Shown here: positions 28,204 through 36,733 of the stretch, one piece after another | How the letters are laid out: every line of letters starts with the position of its first letter | Numbering within the stretch: position 1 is the first letter of the stretch | DNA from: Flavobacterium sp. 83 | GTDB taxonomy: Bacteria; Bacteroidota; Bacteroidia; Flavobacteriales; Flavobacteriaceae | NCBI RefSeq assembly: GCF_000744835.1 | Contig: NZ_JQMS01000001.1 | Location: 3,224,001-3,288,000 of the forward strand | Direction: 5' to 3' | Length of the DNA stretch: 64,000 bases | Notes under the pieces: model-generated | Told to the model about the DNA's origin: nothing | Seen by the model: only the letters and a program-made list of their open reading frames with translations | Databases searched by the model: none | Translations under genes and position numbers: made by a program

Positions 28204-30651
28204 ATGAAAGTATTAAAATTTGGCGGAACTTCGGTTGCCAATGCTCAAAATATAAAACTGGTTCTTGATATCGTCATCAATAAAGCAAAAGAAGAAAAAT
28301 TAGTAGTAGTGGTTTCTGCTTTTAGTAAAGTTACTGATATGCTCCAACTTGCTTCCCAAAAAGCGGCTGCCGGAGATGAAAGCTTCAAAGATATTCTTGC
28401 TGAGATAGAGAAAAAACATTTAGATGCCTTAAAAGAGTTTATTCCTGTGGGTGAACAAAGTAGTCTGTTAAGTCATATAAAAAGAATTGTAAATCACCTT
28501 GAAACATTACTGGACGGTTGTTTTCTTTTGGGTGAATTATCAGCCAGAACTTCCGATACTATTTTAAGTTTTGGTGAATTATTGTCTTCTTACATCATTT
28601 CTGAAGCCTTAAAACAAAATCTAAAAAACAGCAGCTATAAAGACAGCCGAGAATTGATTAAAACAGACAATCACTTTGGGAAAGCTACCGTAAATTTTGA
28701 AGTTTCAAATCAATTAATTGCTGATTTCTTTGCTTCTAATGAAAATCAAGTGGTTGTGATGCCTGGATTTATTGCCGCATCACTTGATGGTATAAATACT
28801 ACTTTAGGTCGTGGTGGTTCTGATTATACTGCCGCAATAATCGCAGGAGCATTAAATGCATCCGACTTAGAAATTTGGACTGATGTTAACGGGATGTTTA
28901 CTGCCAATCCGAAGATTGTAAAACAAGCACAACCAATCGCCTTCATTTCCTATCAGGAAGCAATGGAGTTGTCGCATTTTGGTGCTAAAGTTTTATATCC
29001 GCCAACCATTCAACCCGTATTGAGAAAGAATATTCCAATTCATATCAAAAATACTTTTGAACCAGAAGCCGAAGGAACTTTTATTTCAAATCAGGAAATG
29101 GTTCACACCAATCCTGTAAAGGGAATTAGCCACATCGATAATATTACTTTGATTACACTTGAAGGACCAGGAATGATTGGTGTTACAGGTTCGTCAAAAA
29201 GGCTTTTTGAAGTATTATCGCATGAAAGTATCAATGTAATTTTTATTACTCAAGCTTCATCGGAGCATTCTATTTGTATAGGTATTCTAAATTCGGATGC
29301 TGATATTGCTGAAGAAGCTATCAATAAAGCTTTTGAAATAGAGATTTTACAAAACAAAATTGATCCTTGTATCGTTGAAAAAAACCTTTGTATTATTGCT
29401 TTGGTTGGCGAAAACATGAAAAATCATCAAGGTTTAAGCGGAAGAATGTTCAGCACTTTGGGTAAAAATAACGTAAACATCAGAGCGATTGCTCAAGGTG
29501 CTTCCGAAAGAAATATTTCGGCTGTTATCAACGAAAGAGATGTAAAGAAAGCATTGAATACATTGCACGAAAACTTTTTTGAAGAAAACACAAAACAATT
29601 AAACCTGTTTGTAATGGGGGTTGGAAATGTAGGTGAAAAATTCATCGAACAAATTCACCAACAAAAGAAATTCCTAAAAGACAATCTGAAAATAAACTTA
29701 CGTGTTATTGCTTTGTCTAATTCACGAAAAATGTATTTTGATGAAGACGGAATTTCTCTAAAAGAATGGCAATTCTTATTAGAAACCGGAGAACCTGCTG
29801 ACAAAGAGAAGTTCATTGCAAATGTAAAAGAACTCAATTTACGTAACAGTATTTTTGTTGACATTACTGCAAATGAAAGCATATCAAAAACCTATGAACA
29901 ATATTTAAAACGCAATATTGCAGTAGTTACTTGCAACAAAATTGCCTGTGCTTCTGAGTATGACAATTATAAAAAACTAAAAAAATTATCCAGACAGTTC
30001 AACGCTCCTTTTCTTTTTGAAACTAATGTTGGAGCTGGATTACCTATTATTGATACCGTAAAAAACTTGATTGCCTCAGGTGATAAAGTGAATAAAATTC
30101 AGGCTGTTTTATCAGGAAGTCTAAACTTTATCTTTAATAATTTTGATGAAAACAATACTTTTCATGACGTTGTAAAAGAAGCTGGTATACAAGGATTTAC
30201 AGAGCCAGACCCTAAGATTGATTTAAGCGGGATTGATGTTGCCAGAAAAATATTAATCCTGATTAGAGAAAGTGGCTACAAAATGGAAATTGACGAGATT
30301 GCGAATGAGTCTTTTATGCCAGCTGAGTGCCTTGAAACAACTTCAAATGAAGCATTTTTTGAATCGTTGTTAAAACACGCTTCTCATTTTGAAGCTATTT
30401 ACAAGGAAGCTTTGAGTAAAGAATCCAGACTAAAATATGTAGCGCAATTCGAAAATGGAAAAGCAAATGTTGGATTAAGATTCATTCCTAAAGACCATCC
30501 TTTTTACAATCTGGAGGGAAAAGACAATATTGTTTTATTCTTTACAGATCGTTATGTAGACCAACCTTTATTGATAAAAGGCGCTGGTGCCGGAGCTGCA
30601 GTTACCGCTTCAGGAATATTTGCTGATGTAATCAGAATTGGAAACGTATAA
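28204..30651 (+). CDS. thrA: Bifunctional aspartate kinase / homoserine dehydrogenase I
   Basis: The protein has 815 residues. The aspartate kinase domain starts with KFGGTSVAN and contains TLGRGGSDYTA and LEIWTDVNGM. Two ACT domains lie around 315-460 (ITLEGPGMIGVTGSSKRLFE; LVGENMKNHQGLSGRMF) and bind threonine in the family. The homoserine dehydrogenase domain follows (FVMGVGNVGEKFIEQ; NVGAGLPIIDTVKNLI; GFTEPDPKIDLSGIDVARK). It catalyses the first and third steps from aspartate to threonine. thrB and thrC follow on the same strand, and the leader upstream suggests control by threonine supply. Confidence 0.97.
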   Translation: MKVLKFGGTSVANAQNIKLVLDIVINKAKEEKLVVVVSAFSKVTDMLQLASQKAAAGDESFKDILAEIEKKHLDALKEFIPVGEQSSLLSHIKRIVNHLETLLDGCFLLGELSARTSDTILSFGELLSSYIISEALKQNLKNSSYKDSRELIKTDNHFGKATVNFEVSNQLIADFFASNENQVVVMPGFIAASLDGINTTLGRGGSDYTAAIIAGALNASDLEIWTDVNGMFTANPKIVKQAQPIAFISYQEAMELSHFGAKVLYPPTIQPVLRKNIPIHIKNTFEPEAEGTFISNQEMVHTNPVKGISHIDNITLITLEGPGMIGVTGSSKRLFEVLSHESINVIFITQASSEHSICIGILNSDADIAEEAINKAFEIEILQNKIDPCIVEKNLCIIALVGENMKNHQGLSGRMFSTLGKNNVNIRAIAQGASERNISAVINERDVKKALNTLHENFFEENTKQLNLFVMGVGNVGEKFIEQIHQQKKFLKDNLKINLRVIALSNSRKMYFDEDGISLKEWQFLLETGEPADKEKFIANVKELNLRNSIFVDITANESISKTYEQYLKRNIAVVTCNKIACASEYDNYKKLKKLSRQFNAPFLFETNVGAGLPIIDTVKNLIASGDKVNKIQAVLSGSLNFIFNNFDENNTFHDVVKEAGIQGFTEPDPKIDLSGIDVARKILILIRESGYKMEIDEIANESFMPAECLETTSNEAFFESLLKHASHFEAIYKEALSKESRLKYVAQFENGKANVGLRFIPKDHPFYNLEGKDNIVLFFTDRYVDQPLLIKGAGAGAAVTASGIFADVIRIGNV

Positions 30652-30653
30652 AT

Positions 30654-30755
30654 AAGTCGTAAAGTCGAATGTCGTAAAGTCTGAAAGTTAGCCACTTGAT
30701 TTTATGTTCATTCCTAAGACTTTACCACTTTATGACTTTAGACTTTAAGACTACT
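30654..30755. repeat. Intergenic imperfect palindrome built of TAAAGTC words
   Basis: The left half has AAGTCGTAAAGTCGAATGTC and GTAAAGTCTGAAAGT. The right half has GACTTTACCACTTTATGAC and TTTAGACTTTAAGACT, giving a long interrupted inverted repeat that fills the thrA-thrB gap. It looks like an intergenic repeat element rather than a terminator, because thrB should be co-transcribed with thrA. Confidence 0.6.
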
Positions 30756-30759
30756 ATAT

Positions 30760-31683
30760 ATGAATGAAATAAAAATATTTTGCCCAGCCACTATCGCCAA
30801 TCTATCCTGTGGATTTGATGTTCTAGGACTTTGTTTAGAAACAGCGGGTGATGAAATGATTATTCGAAAATCAGACATAAAAGGGATTCGCATCACTAAA
30901 ATTGTGGGTGCAGACTTACCTTTGGAAACCGAAAAAAATGTAGCTGGAGTTGCCGCTTTGGCTATGCTTGAAGCTATTGAAACAGAATTTGGATTCGAAA
31001 TCGAAATATACAAACACATCAAAGCTGGAAGCGGAATTGGGAGTAGTGCCGCAAGTTCAGCTGGAGCTGTTTTTGGAATAAATGAATTATTAGGACGTCC
31101 ATTTACCCGAAAAGAGTTGGTTTTATTCGCTATGCAAGGCGAAAAACTAGCCAGTGGAAACGCTCATGCTGATAACGTTGCTCCTGCCCTTTTGGGTGGC
31201 TTTACGTTGGTAAGAAGTTCAAATCCGTTGGACATTATCAAAATAGAAAGCCCTTCTGAATTGTACGCCACTGTGGTTCACCCTCAAATTGAGTTGAAAA
31301 CATCGGATGCGCGTTCCGTATTAAAACAAACGGTTTCCTTGAAAAGTGCTATTACACAATGGGGAAATGTGGGCGGATTAGTTGCTGGATTATACACCAA
31401 AGATTATGACTTAATCGGACGTTCATTACATGATGAAATCGTGGAACCGTTGCGAAGTGTCTTGATACCAGGATTTGATTTAATAAAAAAGACAGCCTAC
31501 GAAAACGGAGCATTAGGTTCTGGAATTTCAGGTTCCGGTCCTTCTATTTTTGCATTAAGCAAAGGGGAAGAAACCGCTAATAAAATCGCTAAAGCCATGA
31601 GCGCTGTTTACGACGCCATGAATTTACCGTATGAAATTCACGTTTCAAAAGTGAATGATGAAGGAATGAAGATAATTAGTTAA
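30760..31683 (+). CDS. thrB: Homoserine kinase
   Basis: The protein has 307 residues. It is a GHMP kinase with the ATP loop GSGIGSSAASSAGAVFG around 90-105, an N-terminal PATIANLSCGFDVLG and a C-terminal LGSGISGSGPSIFAL. It phosphorylates homoserine before the threonine synthase step. It lies between thrA and thrC, which fixes the pathway. Confidence 0.96.
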   Translation: MNEIKIFCPATIANLSCGFDVLGLCLETAGDEMIIRKSDIKGIRITKIVGADLPLETEKNVAGVAALAMLEAIETEFGFEIEIYKHIKAGSGIGSSAASSAGAVFGINELLGRPFTRKELVLFAMQGEKLASGNAHADNVAPALLGGFTLVRSSNPLDIIKIESPSELYATVVHPQIELKTSDARSVLKQTVSLKSAITQWGNVGGLVAGLYTKDYDLIGRSLHDEIVEPLRSVLIPGFDLIKKTAYENGALGSGISGSGPSIFALSKGEETANKIAKAMSAVYDAMNLPYEIHVSKVNDEGMKIIS

Positions 31684-31729
31684 TTACAATAATAAGGAGT
31701 TTGCTTCGTGACTCCCAATGACAAAAAAA

Positions 31730-33019
31730 ATGAAATATTACAGTTTAAACCATAACGCACCAAAAGTTTCTTTTCAAGAAGCCGTAATACAAGGATTAGC
31801 AACTGATAAGGGATTGTACTTCCCTGAAACTATTACCCCGTTGGCTCCTACTTTTTTTGATACTATCGAAAATTTGAGCAACGAAGAAATTGCTTTTGAA
31901 GCGATTCAACAATTTGTAGGTGAAGAAATTCCAGCAGACACTTTAAAACAAATCATTGCCGAAACCTTGTGTTTTGATTTCCCTGTTGTCGAAGTGGAAA
32001 AAAGCATTTATTCCCTTGAATTATTTCATGGTCCAACGATGGCCTTCAAGGACGTAGGCGCGCGATTTATGTCGCGTTGTTTGGGTTATTTCAATAAAGA
32101 TAACAAAGAGAGTAAAAATACCGTTCTTGTAGCTACTTCTGGTGATACAGGCGGTGCTGTAGCCAGTGGTTTCCTTGGTGTAAAAGGTGTTGAAGTGATT
32201 ATTCTGTATCCATCCGGGAAAGTGAGTGATATCCAGGAACGACAATTGACAACTTTAGGTCAGAATATTAAAGCACTTGAAGTAGACGGCGTTTTTGATG
32301 ACTGTCAAGATATGGTCAAAAAAGCTTTCCTAGATGAAAGTTTGAAGCATCACAACTTGACATCGGCAAATTCAATTAATATAGCGCGCTGGTTGCCACA
32401 AATGTTTTATTTCTTCTTTGCGTATAAAGCATTAAAAAAACAGAACAAACCGTTAGTATTTTCTTGTCCAAGTGGGAATTTTGGGAATATTTGCGCGGGA
32501 ATTATTGCTAAAAAAATGGGATTACCTATTGAGCATTTTGTAGCGGCAACGAATGTGAATGATACGGTTCCGAGATTTTTAGAAAACGGAATTTACGACC
32601 CAAAACCTTCAATAGCCACGATTTCGAATGCGATGGATGTTGGGAATCCAAGTAATTTCATCCGAATTCAGGAAATGTATCACAATGATTTGGAGCAGTT
32701 CAAAAAAGATTTTTCTTCTTTTACGTTCTCTGATGCAGAGACTTTAGAAGCCATGAAAACCATTTACAATACAGATGGTTACATTGCAGAACCTCACGGA
32801 GCAGTTGGTTATCTTGGATTGAAAAAAGAATTACAAAACCACCCAAATGCACTTGGTATTTTCTTAGAAACCGCTCACCCAATTAAGTTTTTGGATACGG
32901 TCGAACCAACATTAAACGTAAAATTACCTATTCCTGCACAAATTGAAAGTGTATTAGGAAAAGAGAAAGTAAGCACAAAAATTAAAACGTACGAGCAATT
33001 CAAAGCATTTTTAGGGTAA
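31730..33019 (+). CDS. thrC: Threonine synthase
   Basis: The protein has 429 residues from the ATG at 31730, chosen because related proteins begin MKYYSLNHNAP. An in-frame ATG four codons upstream (31718) is the alternative. The PLP lysine is Lys107 in HGPTMAFKDVGARF. Further motifs are ATSGDTGGAVASGFLG, CPSGNFGNICAG and TAHPIKF. It converts O-phosphohomoserine to threonine. It is the last gene of the operon and is followed by a terminator. Confidence 0.96.
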   Translation: MKYYSLNHNAPKVSFQEAVIQGLATDKGLYFPETITPLAPTFFDTIENLSNEEIAFEAIQQFVGEEIPADTLKQIIAETLCFDFPVVEVEKSIYSLELFHGPTMAFKDVGARFMSRCLGYFNKDNKESKNTVLVATSGDTGGAVASGFLGVKGVEVIILYPSGKVSDIQERQLTTLGQNIKALEVDGVFDDCQDMVKKAFLDESLKHHNLTSANSINIARWLPQMFYFFFAYKALKKQNKPLVFSCPSGNFGNICAGIIAKKMGLPIEHFVAATNVNDTVPRFLENGIYDPKPSIATISNAMDVGNPSNFIRIQEMYHNDLEQFKKDFSSFTFSDAETLEAMKTIYNTDGYIAEPHGAVGYLGLKKELQNHPNALGIFLETAHPIKFLDTVEPTLNVKLPIPAQIESVLGKEKVSTKIKTYEQFKAFLG

Positions 33020-33043
33020 TCCTTAAAAAAAACTATTATATAC

Positions 33044-33078
33044 AAACGACTGCGAAGTAATTTTCAGTCGTTTTTTTA
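33044..33078 (+). terminator. Terminator of the thr operon
   Basis: AAACGACTG (33044-33052) pairs with CAGTCGTTT (33065-33073), followed by a T-run. Confidence 0.85.
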
Positions 33079-33302
33079 TGGAATGACTTTACCTTATTTT
33101 AGGTTTAGATTAGTTTACTCTAGTTAACATCATTAAGTTTGAGTAGGAAATAAATGGTTCCCTTATGTTGCAAATCCAACCTAAATTGGGTGGATTGTAT
33201 TTATATTATGGCTACAATAAACAAGTAGAACTATTTGACAAATGGGCATCAGAAAAATCAAAAGAAATCTGAAGCGTTTTTTATCGCACAAATTATTTTT
33301 AA
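33079..33302. other. Intergenic region with a 35-codon open frame
   Basis: A plus-strand frame at 33165-33272 reads MLQIQPKLGGLYLYYGYNKQ, then VELFDKWASEKSKEI. The composition looks like real coding sequence, possibly the tail of a lost gene, but the family was not recognised. Nothing else was seen here. Confidence 0.25.
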
Positions 33303-33923
33303 TTATTTCTTCAATTCTATTGCTTGTTGAATAATAGCACGAGAATCGGCGCTTGATATAGGCCTCACGGTGCGATTACTAACTTTCCATCCATCTGTAG
33401 TTCGTGAGAGTTTCCATTGGTTTACTGTAAGTTGATAAATAGAGAATCCGGGAGAAGTTCCTTTACCGGGAAGTTTAATATGAGAGGCTGTTGTATCTGG
33501 CACAACTATGAGCAAATAACCAGTAGCTACAGCATTATCACCATTTAGCGTGATGTGGGGAAGCATAGCTAAATGTGTCATTCCAGCCTTAATCGCTTCT
33601 TTTTGTTCAGGAGCATTGACGATTTTCAAGATTTCATCTCGACCTTTTTCTTGCCGTGGACCACGGTCAAAGGAGGCATCTTCTGTAAACATGTTTGTCC
33701 AATACGGTTCCGATGCAACATCAGAACTAAAAGCAGAACCTGCAAGAAGGTTCAGAATTTCAAGGCGGTCTTCAGTGGCTGTAATACGAGCAAGAAGTTG
33801 TTCAGAATTCAAAGTACTTATTTGTTTATGGAGAGACGAGTTGTCTTTTTTTTTAGCCTCCACTTTCTGGGCAGAAAGTAGATTAGAAATTAATAAAAAG
33901 GTTAAACACAATGTAAATCTCAT
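33303..33923 (-). CDS. Exported NTF2/SnoaL-like domain protein
   Basis: The protein has 206 residues from the ATG at 33923, which gives a proper signal peptide (MRFTLCLTFLLISNLLSA|Q). A longer frame from 34019 would bury that signal behind 32 residues and is unlikely. After a Lys-rich linker comes a SnoaL-like fold (ATEDRLEILNLLAGSAFSSD; KGRDEILKIVNAPEQKEAIK; GDNAVATGYLLIVVPDT; WKLSRTTDGWKVSNRTVRP). Such domains bind or convert small molecules; the substrate is unknown. It is adjacent to a cupin gene on the same strand and may act with it. Confidence 0.75.
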   Translation of the reverse strand: MRFTLCLTFLLISNLLSAQKVEAKKKDNSSLHKQISTLNSEQLLARITATEDRLEILNLLAGSAFSSDVASEPYWTNMFTEDASFDRGPRQEKGRDEILKIVNAPEQKEAIKAGMTHLAMLPHITLNGDNAVATGYLLIVVPDTTASHIKLPGKGTSPGFSIYQLTVNQWKLSRTTDGWKVSNRTVRPISSADSRAIIQQAIELKK

Positions 33924-33988
33924 ATTAAAATTAACTTCTCTTATCATTTTCGATAGTTTTAAAATTGATTTGATAAAACAACTAAAAA

Positions 33989-34306
33989 TTAAATTTGGTA
34001 ATCTTCTCTTACGGGACAAAATATATCAAATATCTTGCATTTTGTAAGTGCTTTTCCTCCGTGCACGACATTAGGAGGTATGACAGCAAGTTGTCCCTTT
34101 TCATAGACTTTTGTTTCTTCGCCAATGGTCAATTCAAATTTCCCCTCCAAAACTTGGGTGACTTGCTCCTGAAAATGGGCGTGCATGGGTAAAATTGCCC
34201 CTTCTTCAACATCCCAGTAACCCAAGGTTAAATTTTCTGTATGAACAAATCTTGCCTTAAACCCTTCTTTTATTTCATTTTGTGGTAGTGTGTCTATTTC
34301 TATCAT
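33989..34306 (-). CDS. Small cupin-domain protein
   Basis: A 105-residue single cupin. The motifs LPMHAHFQEQVTQVLEGKFE (His-x-His ... Gln/Glu) and AVIPPNVVHGG supply the metal ligands. Family roles range from enzymes to binding proteins, and none can be assigned. It is 65 bp upstream of the NTF2-like gene. Confidence 0.88.
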   Translation of the reverse strand: MIEIDTLPQNEIKEGFKARFVHTENLTLGYWDVEEGAILPMHAHFQEQVTQVLEGKFELTIGEETKVYEKGQLAVIPPNVVHGGKALTKCKIFDIFCPVREDYQI

Positions 34307-34443
34307 CTTTTTACTTTATTTTAATTTTACTTTTTATTTTAGGGAAACACGTAAATTATAGGATTAGAAAAAATGGAAGATGCCTTTGCCAAAATCACTT
34401 TACAATAAATAACTATCCTTAACTTGTGCCAATATTTTTTTTT

Positions 34444-34526
34444 CCACGGATTTCACAGATTTTCACAGATTTGAGAAAAAAAATAAAAATTTAAAAGAAT
34501 TAAATAAAAATCTGTAAAATCTGGGG
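34444..34526. repeat. Intergenic imperfect palindrome built of ACAGATTTT words
   Basis: CACAGATTTTCACAGATTTG (left) and AAAATCTGTAAAATCTG (right) are inverted repeats of each other, separated by an A-rich stretch. It lies between the cupin and SDR genes and resembles a mobile intergenic repeat. Confidence 0.55.
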
Positions 34527-34571
34527 CAAGTTTTTCTTTTGGTATTAATAACAGACAGTCCTATTACAATA

Positions 34572-35384
34572 TTAATGAATATGGATTCCACCATTAACAT
34601 CAATTGTAGCACCAGTAATGAATCCAGAAAGATCGGAAGCCAAAAAAAGGCAAGTCCCTGCTAACTCTACCGTTTTGCCAACACGTTTTAATGGAATTCC
34701 TGAAATTACATCATTCAATTGTTCTTCCGAAAGTCCGTCTAACATACTTGTCTCAATCATAGCTGGGCAAATTACATTAGCGCGAATATTCATGGGTGCA
34801 AATTCTCGGGCTATAGCTTTAGTAAGGCTGGTAACTCCACCTTTTGAAGCAGCGTAATGAGACCCTCCTACCAATCCACCGCCACGTTGAGCTGACAATG
34901 ATGATAAATTGACGATAACTCCAGCTTGCTTTTCAGTAAATATTTTCAAGGCACTTTTACAAATATTGAAAGTACCTTTTAGGTTTACATCCATTATCAA
35001 ATCATAGGCTTCGTCTGTGATAGATAACATTCCTTCTGATTTTACAATACCTGCAGAATTTACTAAGCAGTCAATAGTGCCGAAATGTGCCACTGCTTTT
35101 TCTATCACTTTATCACAATCTGACACCTTTCGTATGTCACATTGTAGATAAATAATATCCGGTTTATGGCCAATATGTGAAGCAATAGCTGTACCAACCT
35201 CATTGGCAATTTCTTCATTCATTACCAAGTCAAGAAGGACTAATTTAGCTCCATGAGCTGCAAAAAGTTCAGCCGTAGCATATCCAATACTTCGCAAAGA
35301 AGCCGCTCCGACAATTACACAGACTTTGTTTTCTAAAAGTAAATTAGTGTATTTTTTACCTTCGTTTAAGTTTATATTTTTCAT
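34572..35384 (-). CDS. Short-chain dehydrogenase/reductase
   Basis: The protein has 270 residues. The Rossmann glycine motif is the variant VIVGAASLRSIGYATAE. NSAGI and the catalytic Ser...Tyr-x3-Lys (VNLSSLSAQ ... HYAASKGG) are present, ending in FITGATIDVNGGIHIH. It oxidises or reduces a hydroxy/keto group with NAD(P). It lies 6 bp after the thiolase, so it is in the CoA pathway operon and could be a second 3-hydroxyacyl-CoA or a sugar/alcohol dehydrogenase. Confidence 0.9.
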   Translation of the reverse strand: MKNINLNEGKKYTNLLLENKVCVIVGAASLRSIGYATAELFAAHGAKLVLLDLVMNEEIANEVGTAIASHIGHKPDIIYLQCDIRKVSDCDKVIEKAVAHFGTIDCLVNSAGIVKSEGMLSITDEAYDLIMDVNLKGTFNICKSALKIFTEKQAGVIVNLSSLSAQRGGGLVGGSHYAASKGGVTSLTKAIAREFAPMNIRANVICPAMIETSMLDGLSEEQLNDVISGIPLKRVGKTVELAGTCLFLASDLSGFITGATIDVNGGIHIH

Positions 35385-35390
35385 TTTAGT

Positions 35391-36605
35391 TTATATATTG
35401 ACATTTTCTATTATTACAGCATAACCCATTCCAACACCAACGCACATAGCGGCAAGTGCATATTTTTTCTTGGAACGGTGCAGTTCATTTACTGCCGCTT
35501 GAATGATTCGAGTGCCCGACATTCCTAGTGGATGTCCAAGTGCAATTGCGCCACCATTTGGGTTTACCCTTGGATCATCATCGGCAATTCCTAAGTTTCG
35601 AGTAACCGCTAAACATTGAGCAGCAAAAGCTTCATTGAATTCAAATACGTCTATTTGGTCGAGGGTTAAACCTGCTTTTTGCAACGCTTTTTGTGTTGCT
35701 CCAACAGGACCGATTCCCATGATTCGAGGTTCAACGCCTACAACTGCCGAGGATACAATCCTTGCTTTTGGAATAAAATTATATTTTTTTAGAGCTTCTT
35801 CCGAAGAAATTAACATAGCAGCAGCTCCATCATTTAATCCAGAAGCATTTCCAGCGGTTACTGTTCCACCTTCTTTCTTAAAAATGGGATTTAATTTGGA
35901 GAGAATTTCTAGTGTTGTACTGCCTTTAACAAACTCATCTGTATCAAAAATAGTGATATTTCCTTTTCTGTCCGCCATTTCAACTTTCATAATTTCATCC
36001 GCTAAAATGCAGTTTTGTTGTGCAATAAATGCTTTTTGTTGTGAGCGAAAAGCAAACAAATCTTGGTCTTCTCTGCTTATTGCATACATTACTGCCAAAT
36101 TCTCAGCGGTGATGCCCATTGGATCTACACCGTATAATTTTTGCATTTTTGGATTAATAAAGCGCCATCCAAAACTACTATCAAACATTTGTGCATCATT
36201 GCCAAAAGGTTTTGAAGTTTTAGAAATCACCCACGGGCCACGTGTCATGTGTTCCATTCCACCTGCAATAAAAATATCCCCATCATCAGCTTTTATGGCT
36301 CTGTTGGCATGAATAATCGCTGACATTCCTGACGAACATAAACGATTTACTGTTTCACCAGGAACAGTGTATGGTATTCCGGCTAAAAGTAAAGCCATGC
36401 GAGCTACATTTCTATTATCCTCACCAGCCTGGTTATGACATCCTAAAATGACATCGTCTATCAGCTCTGTTGGTAAATTTGGATTTCTTTTTATAAGTTC
36501 TTTAATTGGTAATGCTGCGAGATCATCTGCACGAAGAGTTGATAAACTTCCGCCTAAACTTCCAATTGGCGTTCGAATAGCATCAATGATATAAGATTGT
36601 TTCAT
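35391..36605 (-). CDS. Thiolase, 3-oxoadipyl-CoA/3-ketoacyl-CoA type
   Basis: The protein has 404 residues. Nucleophile Cys is in VNRLCSSGMSAI (near 90), with NEAFAAQCLAV, GHPLGMSGTR and the second Cys in MCVGVGMGYA. The motif PRIMGIGPVGATQKALQKAG is typical of degradative thiolases, including PcaF. It cleaves a 3-ketoacyl-CoA with CoA, releasing acetyl- or succinyl-CoA. The neighbours (CoA-transferase, hydratase, SDR) place it at the end of a beta-oxidation-like route. Confidence 0.92.
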   Translation of the reverse strand: MKQSYIIDAIRTPIGSLGGSLSTLRADDLAALPIKELIKRNPNLPTELIDDVILGCHNQAGEDNRNVARMALLLAGIPYTVPGETVNRLCSSGMSAIIHANRAIKADDGDIFIAGGMEHMTRGPWVISKTSKPFGNDAQMFDSSFGWRFINPKMQKLYGVDPMGITAENLAVMYAISREDQDLFAFRSQQKAFIAQQNCILADEIMKVEMADRKGNITIFDTDEFVKGSTTLEILSKLNPIFKKEGGTVTAGNASGLNDGAAAMLISSEEALKKYNFIPKARIVSSAVVGVEPRIMGIGPVGATQKALQKAGLTLDQIDVFEFNEAFAAQCLAVTRNLGIADDDPRVNPNGGAIALGHPLGMSGTRIIQAAVNELHRSKKKYALAAMCVGVGMGYAVIIENVNI

Positions 36606-36640
36606 AGGTAGATAATTTTTATTTTTTTAAAGAATATAGT

Positions 36641-36684
36641 ATTGCCATTCTTCCTACTAGTTTGTGTTGTAGTATCATGGCAAT
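36641..36684. repeat. Hairpin between CoA-transferase and thiolase genes
   Basis: ATTGCCAT (36641-36648) pairs with ATGGCAAT (36677-36684), and inside it TACTA pairs with TAGTA. It sits in the 128-bp gap within an otherwise tight leftward operon, so it may be an RNA-processing or partial-termination structure. Confidence 0.45.
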
Positions 36685-36733
36685 TTCATTGGATTAAATT
36701 TTTTAAGTAATATAAAAAATTTAATAACTGCTT

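Noticed and set aside
33924..34019. Longer N-terminus of the NTF2-like protein
   Set aside because: It would put 32 charged and mixed residues before an otherwise perfect signal peptide and overlaps the cupin gene.
35635..36312. 225-codon plus-strand open frame opposite the thiolase
   Set aside because: It is a shadow of the thiolase gene; composition is rich in Ser/Phe/Ile from the reverse complement and no motif is seen.
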